DNA of 37,421 bases from a virus (IMGVR_UViG_3300043774_000250:1-37421); one strand, 5' to 3'. Counted from the stretch's first letter, positions 6,190 to 12,574 are shown. The notes: generated by a model not told the origin, from the letters alone. Numbers and translations are program-made.

Positions 6190-6281
6190 GGCGCCCCGAT
6201 CAGTCGCCATGTAACAAACAGGTTACGATGTTACGAAAACAACCCCTAGAGGTTGTAAATGTCAGTGGTTGCTGTCATACT
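6190..6281 (+). promoter_or_regulatory. Long-type promoter cassette, leaderless
   Basis: GGCGCC 6190-6195 then CCGATC. GTAAC/GTTAC pair 6211-6226 plus a third GTTAC at 6230-6234. TGTCAGTGG 6260-6268, -10 CATACT 6276-6281 with TGT upstream. ATG at 6288 after six bases. The pair-to-TGTC offset is 49. Confidence 0.71.
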
Positions 6282-6287
6282 TAGGAT

Positions 6288-6512
6288 ATGGAAAAGAAAA
6301 TGGGAACATACTTCATCGTTAGCGGTGAGTCGTATTATGTGCGAGCCAATTCTGAGGAAGAGGCTGAGGCTGTTTGGAATGTCGGCATGGGATACCTTGA
6401 CGCTTCTAACTACCCAGAATTTGATATTGAAGAAGACCCCTTCGAGCGTATCGAATATGGAGAGGCATACACCACGGTTGAGTCTATCGTAGACTTCAGT
6501 GTCAGTGGCTAG
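6288..6512 (+). CDS. Acidic hypothetical protein, leaderless (74 aa)
   Basis: No named family recognised. Residues 5-35 read as a beta strand followed by an E/A-rich helix, like small phage proteins with a repeated beta-E-E-A helix; compare 8778-8951 and 9050-9211. Very acidic. An alternative start is M5. A promoter for the next gene lies inside its last codons, which encode SVSG. Confidence 0.7.
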   Translation: MEKKMGTYFIVSGESYYVRANSEEEAEAVWNVGMGYLDASNYPEFDIEEDPFERIEYGEAYTTVESIVDFSVSG

Positions 6513-6521
6513 TGTTAGACT
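6500..6521 (+). promoter_or_regulatory. TGTCRG promoter inside gene end
   Basis: TGTCAGTGG 6500-6508 overlaps the last four codons of the upstream gene. Extended -10 TGT-TAGACT (6516-6521). Leader with AACGAAAGGG before ATG 6547. Confidence 0.68.
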
Positions 6522-6546
6522 TAGAATAACAACGAAAGGGAAAAGA

Positions 6547-6804
6547 ATGATTGACAAGGCTTTTGGACTACAAGAGGCAGTGCGTAACGCTGTCTACTCA
6601 GATGGTGTGCGACTGTCGGCACTAAACATTCTTCACGGTCACCAGATGATGAACGAGGAAGAAATGCAAAAGGCACTAATGGAACTTGTCTCAGAATTGG
6701 CAAGTGTGTCGTCCTTCTTCACAGTACAGGTTTTGCTGTCGGAGGATGAACAGAACGAATTGGCAGACACGATTGATATGCTTCAGGGAATGGGGAACAA
6801 CTAA
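6547..6804 (+). CDS. Hypothetical helical protein (85 aa)
   Basis: No family recognised. All-helical and acidic, with a methionine-rich turn near 35-45. SD AACGAAAGGGAAAAG. An upstream extension in frame runs through the promoter and is rejected. Stop overlaps the next start (TAATG). Confidence 0.7.
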   Translation: MIDKAFGLQEAVRNAVYSDGVRLSALNILHGHQMMNEEEMQKALMELVSELASVSSFFTVQVLLSEDEQNELADTIDMLQGMGNN

Positions 6805-7277
6805 TGATGGACTTTGAGAACATAAACATTGAGATGAAAGACCTGCCACCTGTACCTAGTGATGGCGACCTTGGTATCGAGACGGCTCTGGCTAATCGTG
6901 TCAACGACCTGACTAAGGAACTTGAGGTAGTCAAGGCTAGCAATGACGACTGGCGTGAGCGTTTCGGCAAAGAGCAAAACAAGATTTATGAGATTCGTAA
7001 CAACCTTGGGGAACTTCTCAAGACACAGATTGAGCACGAACTAATCACCAACACTGGTGCTAAAGAGATTGCTGAACTGGTCGGTATCGAACTGACCAAG
7101 ACGGTTACCGTCACTGGCTCGGTATCATTCCAAGGAACCATTGAGATTAGTATCTTCGATGACACTGATGAACTTAGTCAGTATGACATTGAGGTAGACC
7201 TGAACGTTAGCCACGACTACGACTCTCTGAACAACTTCGACTATGATGTAGAGTCTATGGAGTTTGAGGAAGAGTAG
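6804..7277 (+). CDS. Hypothetical coiled-coil protein (157 aa)
   Basis: No family recognised. Residues 30-75 form a probable coiled coil; 95-125 are beta-rich, and the C-terminus is very acidic. Start couples to the upstream stop; M2 is the alternative. A hairpin at 7290-7329 follows its stop. Confidence 0.72.
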   Translation: MMDFENINIEMKDLPPVPSDGDLGIETALANRVNDLTKELEVVKASNDDWRERFGKEQNKIYEIRNNLGELLKTQIEHELITNTGAKEIAELVGIELTKTVTVTGSVSFQGTIEISIFDDTDELSQYDIEVDLNVSHDYDSLNNFDYDVESMEFEEE

Positions 7278-7289
7278 GCCATTAAAGCT

Positions 7290-7329
7290 AGGGTGGGACC
7301 TTGTTAATTCCTTTCTTAGCTCCCATCCT
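7290..7329 (+). terminator. Possible terminator hairpin
   Basis: AGGGTGGGA (7290-7298) pairs with TCCCATCCT (7321-7329) with one wobble. The loop contains CCTTTCTT, and only a weak T-rich tract follows, so strength is uncertain. Confidence 0.45.
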
Positions 7330-7379
7330 ATAGACCTGGGCATGTCTTTAAAAGGCCCTTTCTCATACCCTGCGAGGGC

Positions 7380-7469
7380 GGCGCCCCGATCTGCGAATGT
7401 AACGTTTTAATTACGATGATTAAGAAAATGTCCCCAAAGCTTGTAATTGTCGGTGGTCTGTGTCATACT
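7380..7469 (+). promoter_or_regulatory. Long-type promoter cassette, leadered
   Basis: GGCGCC 7380-7385 then CCGATC. GTAAC/ATTAC pair 7399-7414, TTACGA 7411-7416, TGTCGGTGG 7448-7456, -10 CATACT 7464-7469. Leader with AACGAAAGG to ATG 7506. Pair-to-TGTC offset is 49. Confidence 0.7.
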
Positions 7470-7505
7470 TAGATAAGTAAACAAACCGCTAACGAAAGGC
7501 ACGAT

Positions 7506-8528
7506 ATGTCACACGAATTGGAAAAGGGCGAGAACGGCGAGGTTGCTTTCGCATCGTTCCGTGAACCTGCTTGGCATGGTCTTGGGACTGTGTTCGAGGA
7601 AGAAGTAAAGACCGCAGATATGCTGAAGTTGGCACATCTTGACAACTGGAATGTTCGCCTTGAGGAGATTCCTATCCCTGACGGCTTTGTCTCTGACAAG
7701 ACTAACTACTTTGTTGCTCGCACTAACCCATTCAACGACAAGCAGAATGACATTCTCGGTATCGTTGGTGAACGTTACAACACTCTTCAGAACGAGGACT
7801 TGTTCACATTCGGTGACAACCTGCTAGACGGTGGTGGACGCTGGGAGACTGCTGGCTCTATCAAGGGTGGTCGTGTTGTGTTCGGTGCTCTTGCTCTTGA
7901 GCGTGAGACTGTGCTTGACCCTAACGGTGTAGGCGACAAGGTAAACACTTACCTGTTGGTAAACACCTCTCACGACGGTAGCGTATCCATTATGGCTAGC
8001 ATTACCCCTGTGCGTGTCGTGTGTGCCAACACTCTGAACATGGCTATCGGTAGTGGCACAGGTCACTGGCGTAGTGCTAAGCAGTCGTTCAAGATTCGTC
8101 ACACTCAGACTGCTGAGGGTCGTGTTCACGAGGCTCGTGTTGCTCTTGGTCTTGCCAACGAATACATGGACGAGTTTGACAAGATGGCACAGGCTATGAT
8201 TGAGACTGAGGTCAGTAACGACACATTCCAAGATATCATTCGTGAGGTCTACCCCATGCCTGAGAAAGACGCTAAGGGTGCTATGTCCAAGTGGAACACC
8301 AAGCTGGAACTCATTGAGGACATCTACAACGGTCAGTTCAACAACACGATTTCTGGAACGGCTTGGGGTGTGCTCAACGGTATCACCGAGCGTCTTGACT
8401 GGTATCGTGCTGGACGCAAGGGTAACAGCGAGTCTGTCCTTGCCTCTGCCTCTGGCTTTGACCCTGCTATGAACGCTGAGAAGAATCGTATCCTTCGCAT
8501 TGTTCAGAACATGACAATGGCTTCCTAG
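7506..8528 (+). CDS. DUF932 / phage-plasmid-like protein (TIGR03299)
   Basis: 340 aa. The N-terminal PAWHGLGT motif (near 22-29), the central RVVCANTL block and the predominantly alpha/beta make-up match the DUF932 family, TIGR03299 type, common on phages and plasmids; its biochemical role is unsettled, with a DNA-replication or recombination accessory role often suggested. Typical length. SD AACGAAAGGCACGAT. Monocistronic: it ends before a CCTCCC-TTCG-GGGAGG hairpin. Codon use looks more GC-rich than the right half of the window. Confidence 0.88.
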   Translation: MSHELEKGENGEVAFASFREPAWHGLGTVFEEEVKTADMLKLAHLDNWNVRLEEIPIPDGFVSDKTNYFVARTNPFNDKQNDILGIVGERYNTLQNEDLFTFGDNLLDGGGRWETAGSIKGGRVVFGALALERETVLDPNGVGDKVNTYLLVNTSHDGSVSIMASITPVRVVCANTLNMAIGSGTGHWRSAKQSFKIRHTQTAEGRVHEARVALGLANEYMDEFDKMAQAMIETEVSNDTFQDIIREVYPMPEKDAKGAMSKWNTKLELIEDIYNGQFNNTISGTAWGVLNGITERLDWYRAGRKGNSESVLASASGFDPAMNAEKNRILRIVQNMTMAS

Positions 8529-8542
8529 TCGGTCAGTCACTG

Positions 8543-8558
8543 CCTCCCTTCGGGGAGG
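8543..8558 (+). terminator. UUCG hairpin after DUF932 gene
   Basis: CCTCCC-TTCG-GGGAGG, 6-bp stem and UUCG tetraloop, 15 bases after the stop codon and 7 before GGCGCC. No T-tract. Confidence 0.5.
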
Positions 8559-8565
8559 TGGTGGC

Positions 8566-8670
8566 GGCGCCGATCCTTTCTATATATAAATAGAGAAACA
8601 TATAATTACGATTACGATAGTGTAACAAAACTCCTGGGAAGTTTACATTGTCAGTGGCCTATGTCATACT
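8566..8670 (+). promoter_or_regulatory. Long-type promoter cassette, leaderless
   Basis: GGCGCC 8566-8571 with GATC. ATTAC/GTAAC pair 8611-8626, TGTCAGTGG 8649-8657, -10 CATACT 8665-8670. ATG 8677 after six bases. Offset of the pair to TGTC is 38, so this copy differs; the stretch between holds an AT-rich TATATATAAATAG run. Confidence 0.68.
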
Positions 8671-8676
8671 TGAGGT

Positions 8677-8778
8677 ATGAATGAATTTGAGAAGGCTATG
8701 CAGATTGTACTGTCAGAGGCTCTTGCTAGACTAGAGTCAATACCAGATGAAGAAATCGAAAGGTTGTATATATCCTAA
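8677..8778 (+). CDS. Short helical protein, leaderless (33 aa)
   Basis: No family recognised. Acidic amphipathic helix throughout. The promoter fixes the ATG. The stop overlaps the next ATG (TAATG). Another TGTCRG promoter lies inside this gene. Confidence 0.6.
   Translation: MNEFEKAMQIVLSEALARLESIPDEEIERLYIS
8711..8732 (+). promoter_or_regulatory. Intragenic TGTCRG promoter
   Basis: TGTCAGAGG 8711-8719 and extended -10 TGC-TAGACT (8727-8732), exactly the 16-base offset. It would start near 8739 and express 8778 onward without the 33-aa gene. CGAAAGG at 8757-8763 resembles the usual leader SD but is farther from the ATG. Confidence 0.5.
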
Positions 8779-8951
8779 TGGGCATTTACTATGTTAAGAC
8801 TGTTGTAGAGTTTTCTGGTGAGGTTGAGGCTGATACCGCCGAGGAAGCAGAAGCAATGGGCTGGAAGTGGGAAGACGAACTCATGTATGACGGAGTGTAT
8901 TCTATCGATGTAGAGGAATTGGAGTCTGATGAAGATGACGATGAGAGTTAA
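8778..8951 (+). CDS. Acidic hypothetical protein (57 aa)
   Basis: No family recognised. Beta strand then a helix rich in E and A, ending in a run of D/E. Same beta-alpha-beta outline as 6288-6512 and 9050-9211. Start couples to the upstream stop. Confidence 0.68.
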   Translation: MGIYYVKTVVEFSGEVEADTAEEAEAMGWKWEDELMYDGVYSIDVEELESDEDDDES

Positions 8952-9057
8952 GCCTTGTGTTGATTGCAACATAATGATTGACGCAGATGTATGGCAAGAA
9001 GAATTAGGTATGTGTTTAGATTGTTCAAACAAGTATTGGAGTCACGAAGATGAGTAG
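8941..9057 (+). CDS. Zinc-ribbon microprotein (38 aa)
   Basis: C6/C9 and C25/C28 form two CxxC knuckles 15 residues apart, enough for one zinc site. Start overlaps the end of the upstream gene; an in-frame ATG at 8935 would add two residues. Its end overlaps the next start at 9050. Function unknown. Confidence 0.65.
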   Translation: MRVKPCVDCNIMIDADVWQEELGMCLDCSNKYWSHEDE

Positions 9058-9211
9058 TTACCGAGTTAAGGTTGAGCAGACCAGTTACTGTGTTGTAGAT
9101 GTAGAGGCTGAAGATGAGTTTGACGCTGAGTCTGTAGCAATTGAGATGTGGGGCGATGGCGACCTTGATGGATTGTTTCAGCACGATGTTCAGATTATTA
9201 TTGAAGACTAA
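9050..9211 (+). CDS. Acidic hypothetical protein (53 aa)
   Basis: No family recognised. Beta-alpha-beta outline with conserved-looking VEAEDEFDAES before a helix. Overlaps both neighbours by a few bases. Related in pattern to 8778-8951. Confidence 0.66.
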   Translation: MSSYRVKVEQTSYCVVDVEAEDEFDAESVAIEMWGDGDLDGLFQHDVQIIIED

Positions 9212-9408
9212 TGGAAGAGGAATGGAAGCCAGATAAGTTTATGACTTATCAGTATGTCAGTCCTTATTCTGTTATTCAGTTTACCGTTCCAGGAATGGCA
9301 GACTGGTCAGAAGAGCAATGGGATTCTGCTGGGCAGTACGACCTTGAGCAGTATGTAACAGAACCAAAACAGTATCACTTAGATGAATCATGGGAGAACA
9401 ATGAGTAA
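9211..9408 (+). CDS. Hypothetical protein (65 aa)
   Basis: No family recognised. Acidic, W/Y/Q-rich, no cysteine. TAATG coupling at its start; its end overlaps the next gene by 8 bases. Middle of a tightly packed operon from 8677 to at least 9646. Confidence 0.68.
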   Translation: MEEEWKPDKFMTYQYVSPYSVIQFTVPGMADWSEEQWDSAGQYDLEQYVTEPKQYHLDESWENNE

Positions 9409-9646
9409 GCCAAAGGCAAGCGACCAGACGTGGCGACGTATCTATCACTCGCAGGTTGCGGAGGTATTCGAATCAGATACCGAGAACGACTACTACAAGG
9501 TAGTACTAGAGGGACAACGACCTAAGTATTTTTATGGGGAATTGGCTTTCCGAAACTACCAGCATGTTGTACATGAATATGAGATGAAAACTATTTACTC
9601 ACAAGACTACTCGATTAACAAGCTTTATCGGACCGTGGTAGAATAG
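9401..9646 (+). CDS. Hypothetical protein (81 aa)
   Basis: No family recognised. Beta-rich with aromatic residues; slightly acidic. An ATG six codons upstream is open but would overlap further, and the ATG used here sits on the previous gene's final codons. Ends 3 bases before nrdH. Confidence 0.68.
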   Translation: MSKPKASDQTWRRIYHSQVAEVFESDTENDYYKVVLEGQRPKYFYGELAFRNYQHVVHEYEMKTIYSQDYSINKLYRTVVE

Positions 9647-9649
9647 AGT

Positions 9650-9883
9650 ATGACACCTACTATTTATACTAAACCTAACTGTGTACAGTGTGAGGCAACC
9701 AAGCGTTACTTTGATAACAAAGGTGTAGCCTACACTACCGTCGATATTACACAGGATACGGACGCACTCGATCGACTTATTGAAGAAGGATTCCAGGCTG
9801 CACCTGTTGTTAATGCAGGAACAGACTGGTGGAGTGGATTCCAACCAGACAAAATAGATAAGTACATCTCCGACTATTCGTAA
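9650..9883 (+). CDS. nrdH: NrdH-like glutaredoxin
   Basis: 77 aa with the thioredoxin-fold active site C11-V-Q-C14, the CVQC variant typical of NrdH, and the later AAPVVNAG cis-proline region (about 51-58). NrdH is the electron donor for class Ib ribonucleotide reductase, recycled by thioredoxin reductase. Its partner genes nrdI, nrdE and nrdF are about 20 kb away on the other strand, so the set is split. No SD is visible; a TAGAAT at 9639-9644 lies 5 bases before the ATG and could give a leaderless transcript. Confidence 0.88.
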   Translation: MTPTIYTKPNCVQCEATKRYFDNKGVAYTTVDITQDTDALDRLIEEGFQAAPVVNAGTDWWSGFQPDKIDKYISDYS

Positions 9884-9905
9884 TGTCAGACCCTAGTGGT
9901 AAGGT
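9884..9905 (+). promoter_or_regulatory. TGTCRG promoter, leaderless variant
   Basis: TGTCAG 9884-9889, starting on the base after the nrdH stop, and -10 TAAGGT 9900-9905. The 16-base offset is kept although the bases between differ. GGTAAC (six bases) precedes the ATG at 9912. Confidence 0.6.
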
Positions 9906-9911
9906 GGTAAC

Positions 9912-10292
9912 ATGGAAACAATTATTGACCTCACTTATGAGGAATGGATAGAGCAGTACAAGCCACACCTAGATTTTGAGGGTAACCCTATAGCCTATGA
10001 AACCTATGGTGATGACTATGACTACATTGCAGACATCGACAATGAGTATGTTTGGACATGGACAGACGGTGGTGACTACAGTGTAATCACTAATGGTTTT
10101 AGTTATGTTAATCGACTCAACTACTATGTTTGTACCGTGCCGTCAGATATCAATAAGGTTATTCAGATAGACTTATATGAGATGACACTGTGTGATATCG
10201 GTGACCACATCTGGGTAGACCATGAACGATATGATGGTACGCCTGTAATTATTTGTAGCGAATGCGAAATGGATAAGGAAGACAATGACTGA
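9912..10292 (+). CDS. Acidic hypothetical protein (126 aa)
   Basis: No family recognised. Rich in D, E and Y. A C-terminal motif with C95, H99, H104, C115 and C118 could bind zinc. Start placed by the promoter at 9884. Its end overlaps the next start by 8 bases. Confidence 0.72.
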   Translation: METIIDLTYEEWIEQYKPHLDFEGNPIAYETYGDDYDYIADIDNEYVWTWTDGGDYSVITNGFSYVNRLNYYVCTVPSDINKVIQIDLYEMTLCDIGDHIWVDHERYDGTPVIICSECEMDKEDND

Positions 10293-10641
10293 AGCATACC
10301 CTATGGGACCAGAAGCAAACTACGACCTTAACATTTATAACAAGGGAGCAGACGAGTCAACCATCCTTCCACCAGAAGAGTACTACGACGAGTGGTGGCT
10401 CTGCCCATATGAGATTGATAACGTAGGGGACGGATACGGCACAGGCCAAGAGAGAGATGAATTAAACTTTCAGCTCACAGCTGAGGAAGCTAAGGACCTC
10501 ACACTTGGATGGGGACCCGACCTTGGTGGAGACTACACATCCGATGATGACTTCTGGTTAGATAAGAATTCATTCCTAGACATGTACAAAGTCATTCCTC
10601 CGAGGGTAAGGGAGTATCTTGACAACCTGCCCACATACTGA
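10285..10641 (+). CDS. Acidic hypothetical protein (118 aa)
   Basis: No family recognised. Low isoelectric point, W/Y/D-rich, soluble, few basic residues. Overlaps the previous gene and is followed at 9 bases by the next one. Confidence 0.7.
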   Translation: MTEAYPMGPEANYDLNIYNKGADESTILPPEEYYDEWWLCPYEIDNVGDGYGTGQERDELNFQLTAEEAKDLTLGWGPDLGGDYTSDDDFWLDKNSFLDMYKVIPPRVREYLDNLPTY

Positions 10642-10650
10642 TAGACTGGA

Positions 10651-10881
10651 ATGATAATGAGAATAACTCAAGATGAGAGGGTAGCAAAAAGGATTCTAGA
10701 TGCTATCAACGATTATACACTAGACACAAGAATGATTGGTTACTATATCTTCCGCATAGCCCCTATGGATTTGTTTATCAAACTACAGGAGATAATGGTC
10801 GGTATTGACGAAGCAATCGAAGCAGAGAACACGAGAGAGAGGAAGAAGATTGAGCGAGCAAAAGAACACGCCCCCTTCTAG
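10651..10881 (+). CDS. Hypothetical helical protein (76 aa)
   Basis: No family recognised. All-helical; its C-terminal third is a charged K/E/R helix. M3 is an equally good start. The last 32 bases overlap the next gene in another frame. Confidence 0.65.
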   Translation: MIMRITQDERVAKRILDAINDYTLDTRMIGYYIFRIAPMDLFIKLQEIMVGIDEAIEAENTRERKKIERAKEHAPF

Positions 10882-11149
10882 CCAAGCAGAGATTCTGGCA
10901 GAGTTGTGGGTAAACTACAAGAGCGAGCCAGAGTTTGAGGACTTTGTTTCATACAATGACTTGGGTCTGCCACTTGCCTATGCTATCGCTTATGGCATTG
11001 TAGAGCCTACCGAGTTGTCCGAAAAGTTTATTGGCGAGACTTGGGCATTGTTGCTTGAGGCTTATAGCGTTGAGGATACTGGATTTGATAGCCTCGATGA
11101 ACTGTTTGATGTCAAGTCTGCTGACGGATTCAAAGAGACTGAAGAGTAG
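10850..11149 (+). CDS. Conserved small phage protein, TTG start (99 aa)
   Basis: Helical acidic protein with NYKSEPEFEDFVSYNDLGLPLAYAIA, a block I associate with small actinophage proteins of unknown function (shown here in part as residues 20-40). The TTG start at 10850 has GAGAGGAAG about 5 bases upstream; an open extension to 10805 would overlap its neighbour far more. Followed by a hairpin and the last GGCGCC element. Confidence 0.68.
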   Translation: MSEQKNTPPSSQAEILAELWVNYKSEPEFEDFVSYNDLGLPLAYAIAYGIVEPTELSEKFIGETWALLLEAYSVEDTGFDSLDELFDVKSADGFKETEE

Positions 11150-11160
11150 TAGTCACCCTG

Positions 11161-11177
11161 CCTCCCCATGTGGGAGG
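11161..11177 (+). terminator. Hairpin after left gene block
   Basis: CCTCCC and GGGAGG (11161-11166/11172-11177) with a 5-base loop, close to GGCGCC. Same arrangement as at 8543. No T-tract. Confidence 0.45.
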
Positions 11178-11183
11178 TGGGGC

Positions 11184-11237
11184 GGCGCCCACCCCTAGGG
11201 GCATTCCAAATACCAAATAAAATAAATACATTACGAA
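11184..11237 (+). repeat. Last GGCGCC element plus ATTACGA
   Basis: GGCGCC 11184-11189 within GGTGGGGC-GGCGCC-CACCCC, and ATTACGA 11231-11237. No TGTCRG promoter follows, so this copy has lost or never had the promoter part. Confidence 0.6.
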
Positions 11238-11279
11238 GGACCAAAAAAAATCGTGGGACTTTTTGGAAAGGAGGATCAA

Positions 11280-11360
11280 ATGGATGTAGCAGCTATAGTG
11301 TTTATAGTATCATTAGGGATATTTATTACTATTATTAATTTGTGGTTTGGTAAGCGTTAA
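11280..11360 (+). CDS. Membrane microprotein (26 aa)
   Basis: One hydrophobic helix (residues 4-22) and a basic GKR tail. The very strong SD AAAGGAGG, 6-7 bases before the ATG, is the main reason to call it. Followed by a CCCCC-GATTTT-GGGGG hairpin. No family recognised. Confidence 0.58.
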   Translation: MDVAAIVFIVSLGIFITIINLWFGKR

Positions 11361-11365
11361 CAATA

Positions 11366-11382
11366 CCCCCGATTTTGGGGGG
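11366..11382 (+). terminator. CCCCC/GGGGG hairpin
   Basis: CCCCC (11366-11370), loop GATTTT, GGGGGG (11377-11382). Lies just after the last rightward gene, so it probably ends or protects that transcript. No T-run. Confidence 0.45.
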
Positions 11383-11507
11383 ATCCCGAAGGGTATTACG
11401 AAATCCTACAAATATCTCCTATATATAAACAAATACCTATATAACAAATACATTATCTTCCTTTTTGATCCAAAATAGATATGTTTTTATATGATTATTT
11501 GTGGCTA

Positions 11508-11566
11508 TTTGGCTATGAGGATATACCCATTTGGATATTTGGATACCCCTGTTTGGATGTTTGGGG
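11508..11566 (+). repeat. Iteron-like TTTGGATA direct repeats
   Basis: TTTGGCTA 11508, TTTGGATA 11530, TTTGGATA 11538, TTTGGATG 11552 and TTTGGGG 11560, all on one strand, spaced 8, 14 or 22 bases. They resemble initiator-binding iterons. Confidence 0.5.
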
Positions 11567-11689
11567 CTAGATGTGGTGGCTGACACCTTTACGAACCCCC
11601 ATATATAGGTCGCCAATTACTCAAACACTATCCTATCAAACAACTTCCTGTCTGTATTCAAACAATCAGTCAGAAGATATCCCAATATC

Positions 11690-11721
11690 TGTGGATAATA
11701 TGTGGATAAACCTGTGTATAA
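11690..11721 (-). promoter_or_regulatory. Three tandem DnaA boxes
   Basis: TGTGGATAA at 11690-11698 and 11701-11709 are exact complements of the DnaA box TTATCCACA; TGTGTATAA at 11713-11721 is the TTATACACA variant. Spacing of 11 and 12 bases puts them on one face of the helix. Confidence 0.75.
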
Positions 11722-11922
11722 CTATCTACATTTAGTATCAAAAAGGATTACGAAACACTATATATAGTCTTGGAATGTTTGGGGGTATCAGGGTATGCGT
11801 CTGGTGGCTATGTGGATATGTGGCTATCTGAACAAAAGAAAACCCCAGCAGAGTGTTTATGTTCTACTAGGGTTATTCTTATATATAGGTATTACGAACG
11901 CATCGTTTTATACCCTGGAAAT

Positions 11923-12117
11923 TTAGCGATCATAATCATGCTTAAATCCAGTAAGGATCTTGACAGCTGCCCAGAATCCATAATCAAAACCATCTGAAGC
12001 ATTGAGTGGCTCATATGTATTTTCATCTTTTTTCATCTCTTCAAGAAACTTTTCTTTTGCTTCATCAAAGTCTTTTGAATTCTCAGAATTAAGTGCTAAT
12101 AGATCGTGTGTTGCCAT
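11923..12117 (-). CDS. Acidic hypothetical protein (64 aa)
   Basis: No family recognised. Helical, K/E-rich in the middle, with an aromatic FDYGFWAA segment (residues 44-51). SD AAGGAG overlaps the upstream gene's stop, so the two are coupled. Last gene of the leftward operon from 13780. Confidence 0.72.
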   Translation of the reverse strand: MATHDLLALNSENSKDFDEAKEKFLEEMKKDENTYEPLNASDGFDYGFWAAVKILTGFKHDYDR

Positions 12118-12128
12118 GTTATTTCTCC

Positions 12129-12293
12129 TTATTGTGTTATAGAGCCATGTGCTCTAGGTTTATATGAATTGATACTTCGATAGCATTTAGCATGTACCGT
12201 CATATCTGTTCTGTATTTAGGTTTACGATGTTTCCGTCTATAGGTGACAGTCTTATCGTCTTTGTGTATTAGTTTACTACAATACCAGCACAT
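12129..12293 (-). CDS. Basic zinc-finger protein (54 aa)
   Basis: Read from the reverse strand: MCWYCSKLI start with C2/C5, then H35 and C38 (VHAKC), a probable zinc site, in a strongly basic body (residues 18-28 K/R/H-rich). Such small basic fingers usually bind nucleic acid. The upstream AGGGGG about 6 bases before the ATG is a workable SD, and its TAA overlaps the next gene's SD. Confidence 0.66.
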   Translation of the reverse strand: MCWYCSKLIHKDDKTVTYRRKHRKPKYRTDMTVHAKCYRSINSYKPRAHGSITQ

Positions 12294-12316
12294 TACGATA
12301 CCCCCTAAAATTATGG

Positions 12317-12574
12317 TTAGTTATAATACACTTTGCCAAAAGGCTTTGGCTGTCCTGGAGCAACCATGTTATAAAACATGTTGTTTGTATATTGCTGAGC
12401 ATCCTTCATTGTGATTTCCCCTGCTTCCACACGCTTAAGAATATCTAAAAAGGTAAACGCTGCTTCACGAACACCAGTTTTGTATTCTCGTGTCTTTCGT
12501 GTAAGCCTACGAAGTTCCTCTAGTGGCTCCATTACTTCGTACATTTCATTTTCTTCAAGTGTTGATTTTTCCAT
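12317..12574 (-). CDS. Hypothetical helical protein (85 aa)
   Basis: No family recognised. Two charged helices (about 10-35 and 38-65) and a proline-rich end. The SD GAGGG lies upstream. Part of the leftward small-gene operon. Confidence 0.7.
   Translation of the reverse strand: MEKSTLEENEMYEVMEPLEELRRLTRKTREYKTGVREAAFTFLDILKRVEAGEITMKDAQQYTNNMFYNMVAPGQPKPFGKVYYN

Larger units (their letters stand above)
11361..11922. other. Gene-free AT-rich region, candidate replication origin
   Basis: 562 bases without a supportable gene, lying between convergent gene blocks. It contains three tandem DnaA boxes (11690-11721), iteron-like TTTGGATA repeats (11508-11566), three ATTACGA motifs (11395, 11747, 11891) and several TATATATAGG runs. 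This combination is typical of an origin with an unwinding element. A 75-aa rightward frame at 11770-11997 runs into the opposite gene and has no SD or recognisable content. Confidence 0.6.

Noticed and set aside
7824-8540. 238-codon reverse frame antisense to the DUF932 gene
   Set aside because: Shadow caused by codon bias of the real gene; no start signals or family content.
374-8571. GGCGCC elements as intrinsic terminators
   Set aside because: Most have short stems and no T-tract, and real hairpins (6123, 8543, 4434) lie separately beside them.
374-9905. Cluster A mycobacteriophage stoperators
   Set aside because: Those read GGTGG-M-TGTCAAG; here the order of the TGTC and GTGG parts and the tie to a -10 are different.
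11770-11997. 75-codon rightward frame across the origin gap
   Set aside because: No ribosome site, odd composition, and it runs into the opposite gene at 11923.
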